From positions 682,001 through 746,000 of the forward strand of contig CAVOQC010000001.1 in the NCBI GenBank assembly GCA_963698265.1: 64,000 bases of DNA, written 5' to 3'. A program made the position numbers and the translations under genes. Positions 16,962 to 24,447 of this stretch are shown in pieces. The notes under the pieces are model-generated. The model worked only from the letters and a program-made list of their open reading frames with translations, had not been told where the DNA came from and made no database searches. The stretch's first letter is position 1. Each line of letters opens with the position of its first letter. The DNA comes from FEB-7 sp963698265 (GTDB lineage Bacteria > Pseudomonadota > Gammaproteobacteria > Burkholderiales > Usitatibacteraceae).

Positions 16962-18692
16962 GTGACCGACCGCAAGAAGAAGCCCGAGGAACTGCGCAGC
17001 CACCGCTGGTACGGCGCCAACGACCTGCGCGGCTTCGGCCACCGCTCGCGCACGGCGCAGATGGGCTACGACCGCACGGACTACGCCGGCAAGCCCGTCA
17101 TCGCGATCGTGAACACCTGGAGCGACATCAACCCCTGCCACACGCACTTCCGCCAGCGCGCGGAGGAGGTGAAGCGCGGGGTGTGGCAGGCGGGCGGCTT
17201 CCCCGTCGAGATGCCGGCGATGAGCCTCTCGGAGCCCTTCCAGAAACCCACGACGATGCTCTACCGCAACCTCCTCGCGATGGAGACGGAGGAGCTCCTG
17301 CGCAGCTACCCCGCGGACGGCTGCGTGCTCATGGGCGGCTGCGACAAGACCACGCCCGCGCTCCTCATGGGCGCGATCTCGATGAACCTGCCGGCGATCT
17401 TCCTGCCCGCGGGGCCGATGCTGCGCGGCGACTGGCGCGGCGGCGTGCTCGGCAGCGGCAGCGACACCTGGAAGTACTGGGCGGAGCTGCGCGCGGGCAA
17501 CATCACGGAAGAGGACTGGCGCGGCGTGGAACGCGGCATCGCGCGCTCCCCCGGGCACTGCATGACCATGGGCACGGCCTCCACGATGACGAGCGCGGCG
17601 GAGGCGATGGGGCTCACCCTGCCCGGCGCCGCGTCCATCCCCGCGCCCGACTCGCGCCACGCGCAGTTGGCCACGCTCACGGGCAAGCGCATCGTGGACA
17701 TGGTGTGGGAGGACCTGAAGCCCCGCGACATCGTGGATGCGCGCGCGATCGACAACGCCGTCGTGACCGCGCTCGCCCTCGGCGGCTCGACCAACGCGAT
17801 CGTGCACCTCATCGCGCTGGCCCGCCGCGCGGGCGTGGCGCTGGACCTCGCGCGCTTCGACGCGCTCGCGAGGAAGACACCCGTGCTCGCGAACGTCCGG
17901 CCCTCGGGAAAGTACCTGATGGAGGACTTCTTCTACGCCGGCGGCCTGCGGGGCCTCATCGCCCGCCTCGAGGGCCTGCTCGACTTCACGGCACCCACGG
18001 TCAACGGGCGCACGCTGGGCGAGAACGTCGCCGGTGCCAGCGTGTTCGACGACGACGTGATCCGCACGCGGGAGAATCCGCTGGTCGCCGCCGACGGCCT
18101 GGCCGTCCTCACCGGAAACCTCGCGCCGCGCGGTGCGGTGATCAAGCCGCCAGCGATGGAAGCGCGCCTCCAGAAGCACACGGGGCCCGCGATCGTCTTC
18201 GCGAACTACGACGACATGGCCGCGCGCATCGACGATCCGGCGCTCGCCGTCACCGCGGATTCCGTGATCGTGCTGCAGGGCGCCGGGCCCCTGGGGGCGC
18301 CGGGCATGCCGGAGTGGGGCCAGCTTCCCATCCCGAAGAAGCTCCTCGCCCAGGGCGTGCGCGACATGGTGCGCATCTCGGATGCGCGCATGAGCGGCAC
18401 GAGCTACGGCGCCTGCGTGCTGCACGTGGCGCCGGAATCCCACCTGGGCGGGCCCCTGGCGCTCGTGCGCGACGGCGACCGGATCGCGCTCGATGTCCCG
18501 GCACGCAAGCTGGAGTTGCTCGTGGACGAGGCCGAGCTCGCGCGCCGCCGCGCGGCGTGGACCGCGCCCGCGCCAAGCCACACGCGCGGCTTCGGCGCGC
18601 TCTACCTCGCGCACGTCTCGCAGGCCGACGAGGGCTGCGACTTCGACTTCCTCGAGGCGGGTGCTGCGACACCCGACCCCGAGATCCACTAG
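16962..18692 (+). CDS. IlvD/Edd-family sugar-acid dehydratase
   Basis: A 576-residue dehydratase of the dihydroxyacid/aldonate family, which uses an Fe-S cluster and Mg to dehydrate vicinal diols. Seen: the cluster Cys in NPCHTHF, the GGCDKTTPA motif, the PGHCMTMGTASTM motif with another conserved Cys, and the C-terminal HVSQADEGCDFDFL. That last feature resembles the L-arabonate/D-xylonate dehydratase branch more than IlvD itself. Together with the next two genes it suggests conversion of a sugar acid to a 2-keto-3-deoxy acid. The exact substrate (pentonate, hexonate or glucarate type) is inference. The start is GTG at 16962; the ribosome site is weak. Confidence 0.88.
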   Translation: MTDRKKKPEELRSHRWYGANDLRGFGHRSRTAQMGYDRTDYAGKPVIAIVNTWSDINPCHTHFRQRAEEVKRGVWQAGGFPVEMPAMSLSEPFQKPTTMLYRNLLAMETEELLRSYPADGCVLMGGCDKTTPALLMGAISMNLPAIFLPAGPMLRGDWRGGVLGSGSDTWKYWAELRAGNITEEDWRGVERGIARSPGHCMTMGTASTMTSAAEAMGLTLPGAASIPAPDSRHAQLATLTGKRIVDMVWEDLKPRDIVDARAIDNAVVTALALGGSTNAIVHLIALARRAGVALDLARFDALARKTPVLANVRPSGKYLMEDFFYAGGLRGLIARLEGLLDFTAPTVNGRTLGENVAGASVFDDDVIRTRENPLVAADGLAVLTGNLAPRGAVIKPPAMEARLQKHTGPAIVFANYDDMAARIDDPALAVTADSVIVLQGAGPLGAPGMPEWGQLPIPKKLLAQGVRDMVRISDARMSGTSYGACVLHVAPESHLGGPLALVRDGDRIALDVPARKLELLVDEAELARRRAAWTAPAPSHTRGFGALYLAHVSQADEGCDFDFLEAGAATPDPEIH

Positions 18693-18738
18693 CGCGAACG
18701 ATCCACGAACCGCCCGAACGCCACACGAAGGAATCGCC

Positions 18739-19674
18739 GTGAAACCGACCGTCCTGCAACTGGGTCCCCTGCTGCCGCTGGTGCGCGAGGGGCTTGCCGC
18801 GAACTACACCCACCTCGACCTGGGCGCGCTCTCCGATGCCACCGGCTTCCTCGCCGAGCACGGCCCGGCCGTCGATGCCGTCGTCTCCTCGGGGCGCAAC
18901 GGCGTGAACGCGGCGCTGATCGACGCGCTGCCGAAGCTGCGCCTGGTCGCCCACTTCGGCGTCGGCTACGACAACGTGGACGTGGAGTACGCGAAGAAGA
19001 AGGGCGTCGCGGTCTCCAACACGCCGGACGTCCTCACCGATTGCGTGGCGGATCTCGCGATCGCACTCCTGATCGACGTTGCGAGAGGCGTTTCCGCCGG
19101 CGACCGCTACGTGCGCTCGGGCGCCTGGCTCAAGGGCGCCATGCCGCTCGCGACCCGGGCAAGCGGCAAGCGCCTGGGCATCGTGGGCCTGGGCCGCATC
19201 GGGCGCGCCATTGCCACGCGGGCCGAGGGCTTCGACATGGAGATCCGCTACCACAACCGCCGGCAGAGCCCGGACGCGCCCTACGCCTACGAGCATTCGC
19301 TGGAGGCACTTGCCCGCTGGTGCGACTTCCTCATGGTCGCCACCGCGGGCGGCGAGGCCACGCGCGGGCTCGTCTCGAAGCCCGTCATCGACGCCCTGGG
19401 AGCGAAGGGATTCGTGGTGAACATCGCGCGCGGCTCCGTGATCGACGAGCCGGCGCTGGTCGCCGCCCTCGCCGAAAAGCGCATCGCCGGAGCCGCGCTC
19501 GACGTCTTCGCCGACGAGCCGCGCGTGCCCGCCGCGCTCCTTGCACTGGACAACGTGGTCCTCACCCCGCACATCGCGAGTGCCACCACCGACACGCGCC
19601 GCGCCATGGGCCAGCTCGTGCTGGACAACCTCGAGAGCTTCTTTCGGGACGGTCGCGCCGTCACGCCCGTCTAG
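18739..19674 (+). CDS. D-2-hydroxyacid dehydrogenase, glyoxylate/hydroxypyruvate reductase-like
   Basis: A 311-residue NAD(P)-dependent 2-hydroxyacid dehydrogenase. It has the Rossmann GLGRIG motif, and the three catalytic residues are in place: Arg in NIARGSVIDE, Glu in ADEPRVP, and His in LTPHIAS. It likely reduces a 2-keto or semialdehyde product of the downstream aldolase (glyoxylate, hydroxypyruvate or tartronate semialdehyde type); this follows from context only. The GTG start at 18739 is supported by GAAGGA seven bases upstream. It lies between the dehydratase and garL genes with short gaps, on the same strand. Confidence 0.88.
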   Translation: MKPTVLQLGPLLPLVREGLAANYTHLDLGALSDATGFLAEHGPAVDAVVSSGRNGVNAALIDALPKLRLVAHFGVGYDNVDVEYAKKKGVAVSNTPDVLTDCVADLAIALLIDVARGVSAGDRYVRSGAWLKGAMPLATRASGKRLGIVGLGRIGRAIATRAEGFDMEIRYHNRRQSPDAPYAYEHSLEALARWCDFLMVATAGGEATRGLVSKPVIDALGAKGFVVNIARGSVIDEPALVAALAEKRIAGAALDVFADEPRVPAALLALDNVVLTPHIASATTDTRRAMGQLVLDNLESFFRDGRAVTPV

Positions 19675-19694
19675 CCCCGCCGCAGGAGAACCCC

Positions 19695-20474
19695 ATGAGC
19701 GCCACCGCCTACCGTTCGCCCCCCAACCGCTTCCGCGCCGATCTCGTCGCCGGCAAGCCCCTCATCGGCTGCTGGGTGTCGCTCGCGAACCCCGCGACCG
19801 CGGAGGTGATCGGCCTCGCGGGCTTCGACTGGCTGCTGCTCGACGGCGAGCACGCGCCCAACGACGTCTCCACCCTCGTGCCGCAGTTGATGGCGCTGAA
19901 GGACAGCGTCTCCGCGCCCGTGGTGCGCCCGCCGTGGAACGAGCCGGTGATCATCAAGCGGCTGCTGGACGCGGGCTTCCACAACTTCCTCATGCCCTTC
20001 GTGGAATCCGCCGACCAGGCCCGCGCCGCCGTGGCCGCGACCCGCTACCCGCCGCGCGGCATCCGCGGCGTCTCCGTCTCCCAGCGCAGCAACCGCTTCG
20101 GGACGGTCCCCGATTACCTGAAGATCATCGACGACCACATCGCCGTCCTGGTGCAGATCGAGAGCCGGGGCGGACTCGAGGCGGTCGATGCGATCGCGGC
20201 GGTCGATGGCGTGGACGGGCTCTTCGTCGGCCCCCAGGATCTCGCCGCAGCACTCGGGCACCTCGGCAACCCCGCGCACCCGGACGTGCAGGCGGCCATC
20301 AAGCACATCTTCGAGCGGACCCGCGCAGGCGGAAAGGCGGCCGGGACCCTGGCGCCGGTGGAAGCCGACGCGCGCCGCTACCTGGAATGGGGCGCGACCT
20401 TCGTCGCCGTCGGCAGCGATCTGGGGCTCTTCCGCGCGGCCACGCAGTCCCTGCGCGACAAGTTCCCGAGCTAG
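19695..20474 (+). CDS. garL: GarL-type 2-keto-3-deoxy acid aldolase (HpcH/HpaI family)
   Basis: A 259-residue class II aldolase. Much of the protein can be aligned from memory with E. coli GarL, 2-dehydro-3-deoxyglucarate aldolase: IGCWVSLANP, LLLDGEHAPNDVSTLVPQLM, RYPPRGIRGVS, VGPQDLAAALGHLGN and ARRYLEWGATFVAVGSDLG. Metal ligands Glu and Asp occur in VQIESRGG and GPQDLA, and the base His in DGEHAPN. It cleaves a 2-keto-3-deoxy acid to pyruvate plus an aldehyde such as tartronate semialdehyde. AGGAG lies seven bases before the ATG. The two upstream genes complete a plausible sugar-acid pathway. A perfect 14-bp palindrome (20476-20489) follows the stop and may help end transcription. Confidence 0.88.
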   Translation: MSATAYRSPPNRFRADLVAGKPLIGCWVSLANPATAEVIGLAGFDWLLLDGEHAPNDVSTLVPQLMALKDSVSAPVVRPPWNEPVIIKRLLDAGFHNFLMPFVESADQARAAVAATRYPPRGIRGVSVSQRSNRFGTVPDYLKIIDDHIAVLVQIESRGGLEAVDAIAAVDGVDGLFVGPQDLAAALGHLGNPAHPDVQAAIKHIFERTRAGGKAAGTLAPVEADARRYLEWGATFVAVGSDLGLFRAATQSLRDKFPS

Positions 20475-20635
20475 CACGCTCGCGAGCGTTCCCTTCCTAT
20501 CTTGGGGCGCTCGACGCTGGAGGCGTTCTTCGACCTCCCACACCTCCCCGAAATAGCCTCTCGCTTCGACACCGGTGATTTCGTCGTCCTGCGGATAAGA
20601 TCTCCTCATGCCTCGAACGTCGCAAATAGCGATCG

Positions 20636-21835
20636 CTACGCCGCCTCCCCCGCGGCGTGCCCCGACGCCCACGCCCACTGGAAGTTGAATCCACCGAGAT
20701 GGCCTGTGACGTCGACGACCTCGCCGATGAAGTAGAGCCCGGGCACGGCGGTGGCGCACATCGTCTTCGAGGACAGGCCCCGCGTGTCCACGCCACCGAG
20801 GGTCACCTCCGCCTTGTTGTAGCCGAGCGTTCCCGTCGGGTGCACGTGCCAATCTCCCAGCGCGCGCGCGGCATCTTCGAGCGCCTTGTCGGAGAGCTCC
20901 GCGACGGGCTTCGCAAACGCGTGCGCATCGCACCAGGCCTGCGCGAAGCGCTTCGGAATCCGTTCGGCCAGCAGCGTGGCGAGCAGCGCCTTCGCGCGGC
21001 GGTTCTCCGCGAGCCACGCGCGGATGTCGATGCCCGGCAGCAGGTTCACGTGCAGCGGTTCGGACGCGGGGCCGTCCTGCCAGTAGCTGGACGCCTGCAG
21101 GATTGCCGGGCCCGACAGGCCCCGGTGCGTGAAGAGCAGCGCCTCGCGAAAGTGCGCGCCGCGGCACGAGACCTCGGCGTCCAGCGACGCGCCGGAGAGG
21201 TCGCCGTAGCGCGCGAGCGCTTCCGGGTCGAGGCTCAAGGGGACCAGCGCGGGCTTGGGCGGCACCACCGCGAGACCGAACTGCTCGGCCAGACGGTAGC
21301 CGAAGGGCGTGGCGCCGATCTTGGGCACCGTGAGGCCGCCCGTGGCGACGACGAGCGAGCCTGCAACTACGGGGCCGGCCGCAGTGTCGACGCGGAAACG
21401 CCCGCCTGCAACGCGGGCCACACCGCGCACCGCGCAGGGCATGCGCCACTCGACACCCGCCGTGTCGCACTCGGCCTTCAGCATCGCGATCACCTGGGTC
21501 GCGCTCCCGTCGCAGAAGAGCTGGCCCAGGGTCTTCTCGTGCCAGGCGATGCGGTAGCGGTCGACGAGCGCGATGAAGTCGCGCGGAGTGAAGCGCGCGA
21601 GCGCCGAGCGGCAGAAGTGCGGGTTCGCGGAGAGGAAGTTCGCGGGCGTGGCGTGCAGGTTCGTGAAGTTGCACCGCCCCCCGCCGGAGATGCGGATCTT
21701 CTCGCCAAGCTTCGGGTAGTGGTCCACGAGCAGCACGCGCCGGCCGCGCCGGCCCGCCGTGGCCGCGCACATCATGCCGGCCGCGCCGGCGCCGATGACC
21801 ACGACGTCGAAGGCCGTCTCGGGGGATGGATTCAA
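20636..21835 (-). CDS. HI0933/BaiN-family FAD-dependent oxidoreductase
   Basis: A 399-residue flavoprotein of the HI0933-like (YhiN/BaiN) family. N-terminal FAD motif VVVIGAGAAGMMCA, then KLGEKIRISGGGRCNFTN, a family hallmark, and the C-terminal GLYFIGEVVDVTGHLGGFNFQWAWASG, which binds flavin and is diagnostic. The physiological reaction of this family is mostly unknown. No ATG exists near the expected N-terminus; the TTG at 21835 (then NPSPETAFDVV) gives a family-length protein and is the best start. It lies downstream of, and on the same strand as, the cytochrome gene but beyond a terminator-like hairpin, so it is probably transcribed separately. Confidence 0.88.
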   Translation of the reverse strand: MNPSPETAFDVVVIGAGAAGMMCAATAGRRGRRVLLVDHYPKLGEKIRISGGGRCNFTNLHATPANFLSANPHFCRSALARFTPRDFIALVDRYRIAWHEKTLGQLFCDGSATQVIAMLKAECDTAGVEWRMPCAVRGVARVAGGRFRVDTAAGPVVAGSLVVATGGLTVPKIGATPFGYRLAEQFGLAVVPPKPALVPLSLDPEALARYGDLSGASLDAEVSCRGAHFREALLFTHRGLSGPAILQASSYWQDGPASEPLHVNLLPGIDIRAWLAENRRAKALLATLLAERIPKRFAQAWCDAHAFAKPVAELSDKALEDAARALGDWHVHPTGTLGYNKAEVTLGGVDTRGLSSKTMCATAVPGLYFIGEVVDVTGHLGGFNFQWAWASGHAAGEAA

Positions 21836-21894
21836 GGGCTGCGCCTGGGAGAGGTCAGCGGAGTCTACCAAGCGGCCCGCGGGGCGCCGAAAGG

Positions 21895-21918
21895 AAAGGC
21901 CCGCCGAGGCGGGCCTTT
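21895..21918 (-). terminator. Rho-independent terminator-like hairpin after the cytochrome gene
   Basis: A 10-bp perfect stem (AAAGGCCCGC / GCGGGCCTTT) with a CGAG-type tetraloop, followed on the minus strand by CCTTTC. It lies 24 bases past the end of the octahaem cytochrome gene and before the flavoprotein gene. Confidence 0.7.
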
Positions 21919-21942
21919 CCGCACTGCCTGAAAGGCGCTTCC

Positions 21943-23835
21943 CTACAGCTTGTCTGCCTCGTGGCAGGTTCCGCAGGAGTTCGTGTACGGGATCGGCATG
22001 GCCTTGCCCGGCTCCACGCCCTTCACGCCCTTGTTCGTGATGCGGGGCACGTCGAAGAGGTGCGCGGTGATGTCGTTCATCCAGTACTTGGCGCCGCCCT
22101 TGCCGTCGACGCCGTGGCCGAAGCCCGCGCCCGTCTGCATGGTCCTGGTCATGTGGCAGTCCACGCACGCGATCTTCTTCGTGTGCGCCTCGCCCACGGT
22201 CTTGGCCGTATGTTCCTTCATGTCGACCTTGTGGCAGCTCGCGCACAGGGAATCCTTGCCGTCGCGCACCGCGAGCTTCATCTGGTGCTTCACGCCCGTC
22301 TTGCCGTGCGGGTCGTGGCAGTCGGCGCAGTTCATGATCTGGGTGCCGTTCATGTACTTCTTCGAGCGGACCAGGTCGGTGGCTTGCTGGTGGTGCGACT
22401 TGGAGTGCACGCCGTCGGGCCAGAAGTCCCGCTGCGCCGCGTCCTCGCGGGTCGTGTGGTTCACCAGGTACTCGTTGCGGCTGATGCCGGGGGTGAGCAT
22501 CTGGTTGTCCTTGTTGATCGGTTGGTCGTTCTTCATCGTGCCCTGCGGCCGGCTGTGGCACTGGTTGCAGATGATCATGGAGCGCTCGCTCGCGAGCTTG
22601 CCCGGATTCACGATCGTGGAAGCCTTGCTGCGCCGCGGGGCCGCCGCGTGCGCGGAGCCCGCGCCGTGGCAATTCTCGCAACCCATGTTCAGCTCGTTGG
22701 GCACGCCGTCGCCGTCGATGTCGGCTTCGCCGTTCGGGTCGTTCGTCGCCCCGGCCACGAATCCGCCCTCCACGGTCGGCCTGAGCGAATAGCCGGCGAA
22801 GTGGCAGGACGCGCACTGGATCTCGAAGGCCTTCGACTTCGGCGGGTCGGCGAGCTTCTTCTTGGCCTCGTCATAGAGCCAGTCGCCGTGATAGTCACGC
22901 CAGGACTTGCGCGAGCGGTCGGCATATTCCGCCTTGCCGTGGGTGTTGTACTGCAGGAACGGGAACGTGGCATCGCCGACCCGGAGCAGGTAGCGCTGCT
23001 TGTACAGGCCGCCTCCGTAGGTCATCTCCACCGGGTAGACGCGCGGCGCGTCGGACGGGTCGCGCGCGTTCTCGGTGCGCACCTTGAGCACGGGGCCGTC
23101 CATGAAGAAGGTGGCGGTGAAGCTCACGGACGCCGCATCGGCGGGCGCCTTTTCCGAAATCTGGTACTTGTCGAAGCCCCGGCCCTTGTCGAAGCCGTAC
23201 AGCCAGAACTTGGCCCCCGCCTTGAGCTTCTTCAGCCCATCGTTGAACTCGGGGAAGCGCGAGAAATCCTGCAGCTTGCTCTGCTTGTCCACGACCGCGA
23301 TGCCGAGCCTGTGCAGCGTCTTGCTGAAATCGGCGTAGTCGTCGTGGCACTTCAGGCACTTCGAGGTGCCGACGTAGGTCGCGTTTTCGGGAACCTTGCC
23401 CGAGACCTGGATCGCAAGCGGCTTCGCGGCGAGTTCGGCTGCCGAGCGCGACTTGTTGGCCATCGTGCCGCCGGGCAGGTGCTTGCCGTCGGAAGGCTCG
23501 ACGTACACGAAGAACTTCCCGGCCCCGGCCTTGGCGATCGTGAAGCCGCCCTTGCCGTCGGTGGTGCCCTGCGCGTACTTGTCACGGTTGACGGCGAGGT
23601 TGTCCTCCATGGGCTCGTCGTTGTCGACGTTGCGGCGGATCTCGAAGGTGGGCGCCTTGGCGAGCTTCGCCACGTCCGCCGCGGGCACGAGGTAGACCGT
23701 CGCCCCGCTCACCGCGCGCTTCCCGCCATCCGTCACGGTGCCGCTGATCGCCTGCGCCTGCGCGCCCAGGGGCGCCAGCGCGACGAGCAACGCCGCCGCC
23801 ATGCCCGCAAAGTTGATGCCTGAAATCGTCCTCAT
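21943..23835 (-). CDS. Secreted eight-haem cytochrome c with N-terminal CarboxypepD_reg-like domain
   Basis: A 630-residue protein with a Sec signal peptide (hydrophobic core, then GAQAQA, cleavage near residue 29). Eight CXXCH haem motifs have their first Cys at about residues 160, 341, 386, 423, 503, 531, 557 and 621. Residues 30-110 (ISGTVTDGGKRAVSGATVYLV and a later GTTDGKGGFTI) look like a carboxypeptidase regulatory-like beta-sandwich, common on exported proteins. A Ca-binding-like NDPNGEADIDGDGVPNE loop lies near 370. It should be periplasmic or surface-exposed and carry electrons to or from an unknown partner. I cannot assign it to a named enzyme such as NrfA or Otr. Its ATG overlaps the PadR gene stop (ATGA, 23832-23835), tying the two together. 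Confidence 0.88.
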   Translation of the reverse strand: MRTISGINFAGMAAALLVALAPLGAQAQAISGTVTDGGKRAVSGATVYLVPAADVAKLAKAPTFEIRRNVDNDEPMEDNLAVNRDKYAQGTTDGKGGFTIAKAGAGKFFVYVEPSDGKHLPGGTMANKSRSAAELAAKPLAIQVSGKVPENATYVGTSKCLKCHDDYADFSKTLHRLGIAVVDKQSKLQDFSRFPEFNDGLKKLKAGAKFWLYGFDKGRGFDKYQISEKAPADAASVSFTATFFMDGPVLKVRTENARDPSDAPRVYPVEMTYGGGLYKQRYLLRVGDATFPFLQYNTHGKAEYADRSRKSWRDYHGDWLYDEAKKKLADPPKSKAFEIQCASCHFAGYSLRPTVEGGFVAGATNDPNGEADIDGDGVPNELNMGCENCHGAGSAHAAAPRRSKASTIVNPGKLASERSMIICNQCHSRPQGTMKNDQPINKDNQMLTPGISRNEYLVNHTTREDAAQRDFWPDGVHSKSHHQQATDLVRSKKYMNGTQIMNCADCHDPHGKTGVKHQMKLAVRDGKDSLCASCHKVDMKEHTAKTVGEAHTKKIACVDCHMTRTMQTGAGFGHGVDGKGGAKYWMNDITAHLFDVPRITNKGVKGVEPGKAMPIPYTNSCGTCHEADKL

Positions 23836-24209
23836 CTCCGTCCCTCCCTATGGATCTTCGATTTTCCGACCGGCGCCGGTCCGTTGCCCGGCGCCCGTGA
23901 CAATTCATCCTCGAACAGTTCCCGGAAAAGCTCCCAGACCCTGCCCTTCGCCTGCCGCAGCGCCCTCCTGCCGGCCGCGGTGGCCACATACGTACGGCGG
24001 TTGCGCTTTCCAACCTTCTCGACCGCCGACTTCAGGTGCCCGCCCCGTTCGAGGCCATGGAGAATAGGGTATATCGTGCCGGGCCCGAGCGCGTAGCCGT
24101 GGTGCGCGAGCTCGTCCATGATCCCCTGCCCGAACACCGGCTCGCGCGAGGCGTGGTGCAGCACGTGCAGCCGAACCAGGCCGCCGTAGATCTCCTTCTC
24201 TTTCATCAT
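23832..24209 (-). CDS. PadR-family transcriptional regulator
   Basis: A 125-residue PadR-type repressor. The N-terminal winged helix includes LHHASREPVFGQGIMDELAHHGYALGPGTIYPILHGLERGG, a near-textbook PadR motif, followed by a basic wing (RRTYVATAAGRRAL) and a C-terminal dimerisation helix. PadR proteins usually repress an adjacent gene and bind a short inverted repeat near their own promoter. A perfect 7-1-7 inverted repeat is centred 18 bases upstream of the start. The stop overlaps the cytochrome start, so the regulator and the multihaem cytochrome are one transcription unit. No Shine-Dalgarno is evident upstream of the ATG at 24209 or the next ATG at 24206. Confidence 0.9.
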   Translation of the reverse strand: MMKEKEIYGGLVRLHVLHHASREPVFGQGIMDELAHHGYALGPGTIYPILHGLERGGHLKSAVEKVGKRNRRTYVATAAGRRALRQAKGRVWELFRELFEDELSRAPGNGPAPVGKSKIHREGRR

Positions 24210-24219
24210 CGAAAGCCGT

Positions 24220-24234
24220 TATCGGCGGCCGATA
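24220..24234. promoter_or_regulatory. Candidate PadR operator (perfect inverted repeat)
   Basis: TATCGGC-G-GCCGATA, a perfect 7-1-7 palindrome 11-25 bases upstream of the padR-like start codon. The position overlapping the likely promoter/leader fits autorepression. The assignment is inferred from placement and symmetry. Confidence 0.55.
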
Positions 24235-24447
24235 CCAGTTGCCCGCAATGTGCGCCCCGCGAGCGGGGGTATGCAAGGCCGCCACCTGATGCAGATCAAA
24301 CGGGGCGCGAATTCGGCCGACCCACCGGGTACGGGGCATTCCGGATCCCGGACGGGAGCCGGCGCCGATCCGGGATTATCATGGCGGTAGCCGAGTCGGC
24401 GGCAGAACGCCCCGACACCCTTCCCCGCACCGATACCCGCCCAAGCC

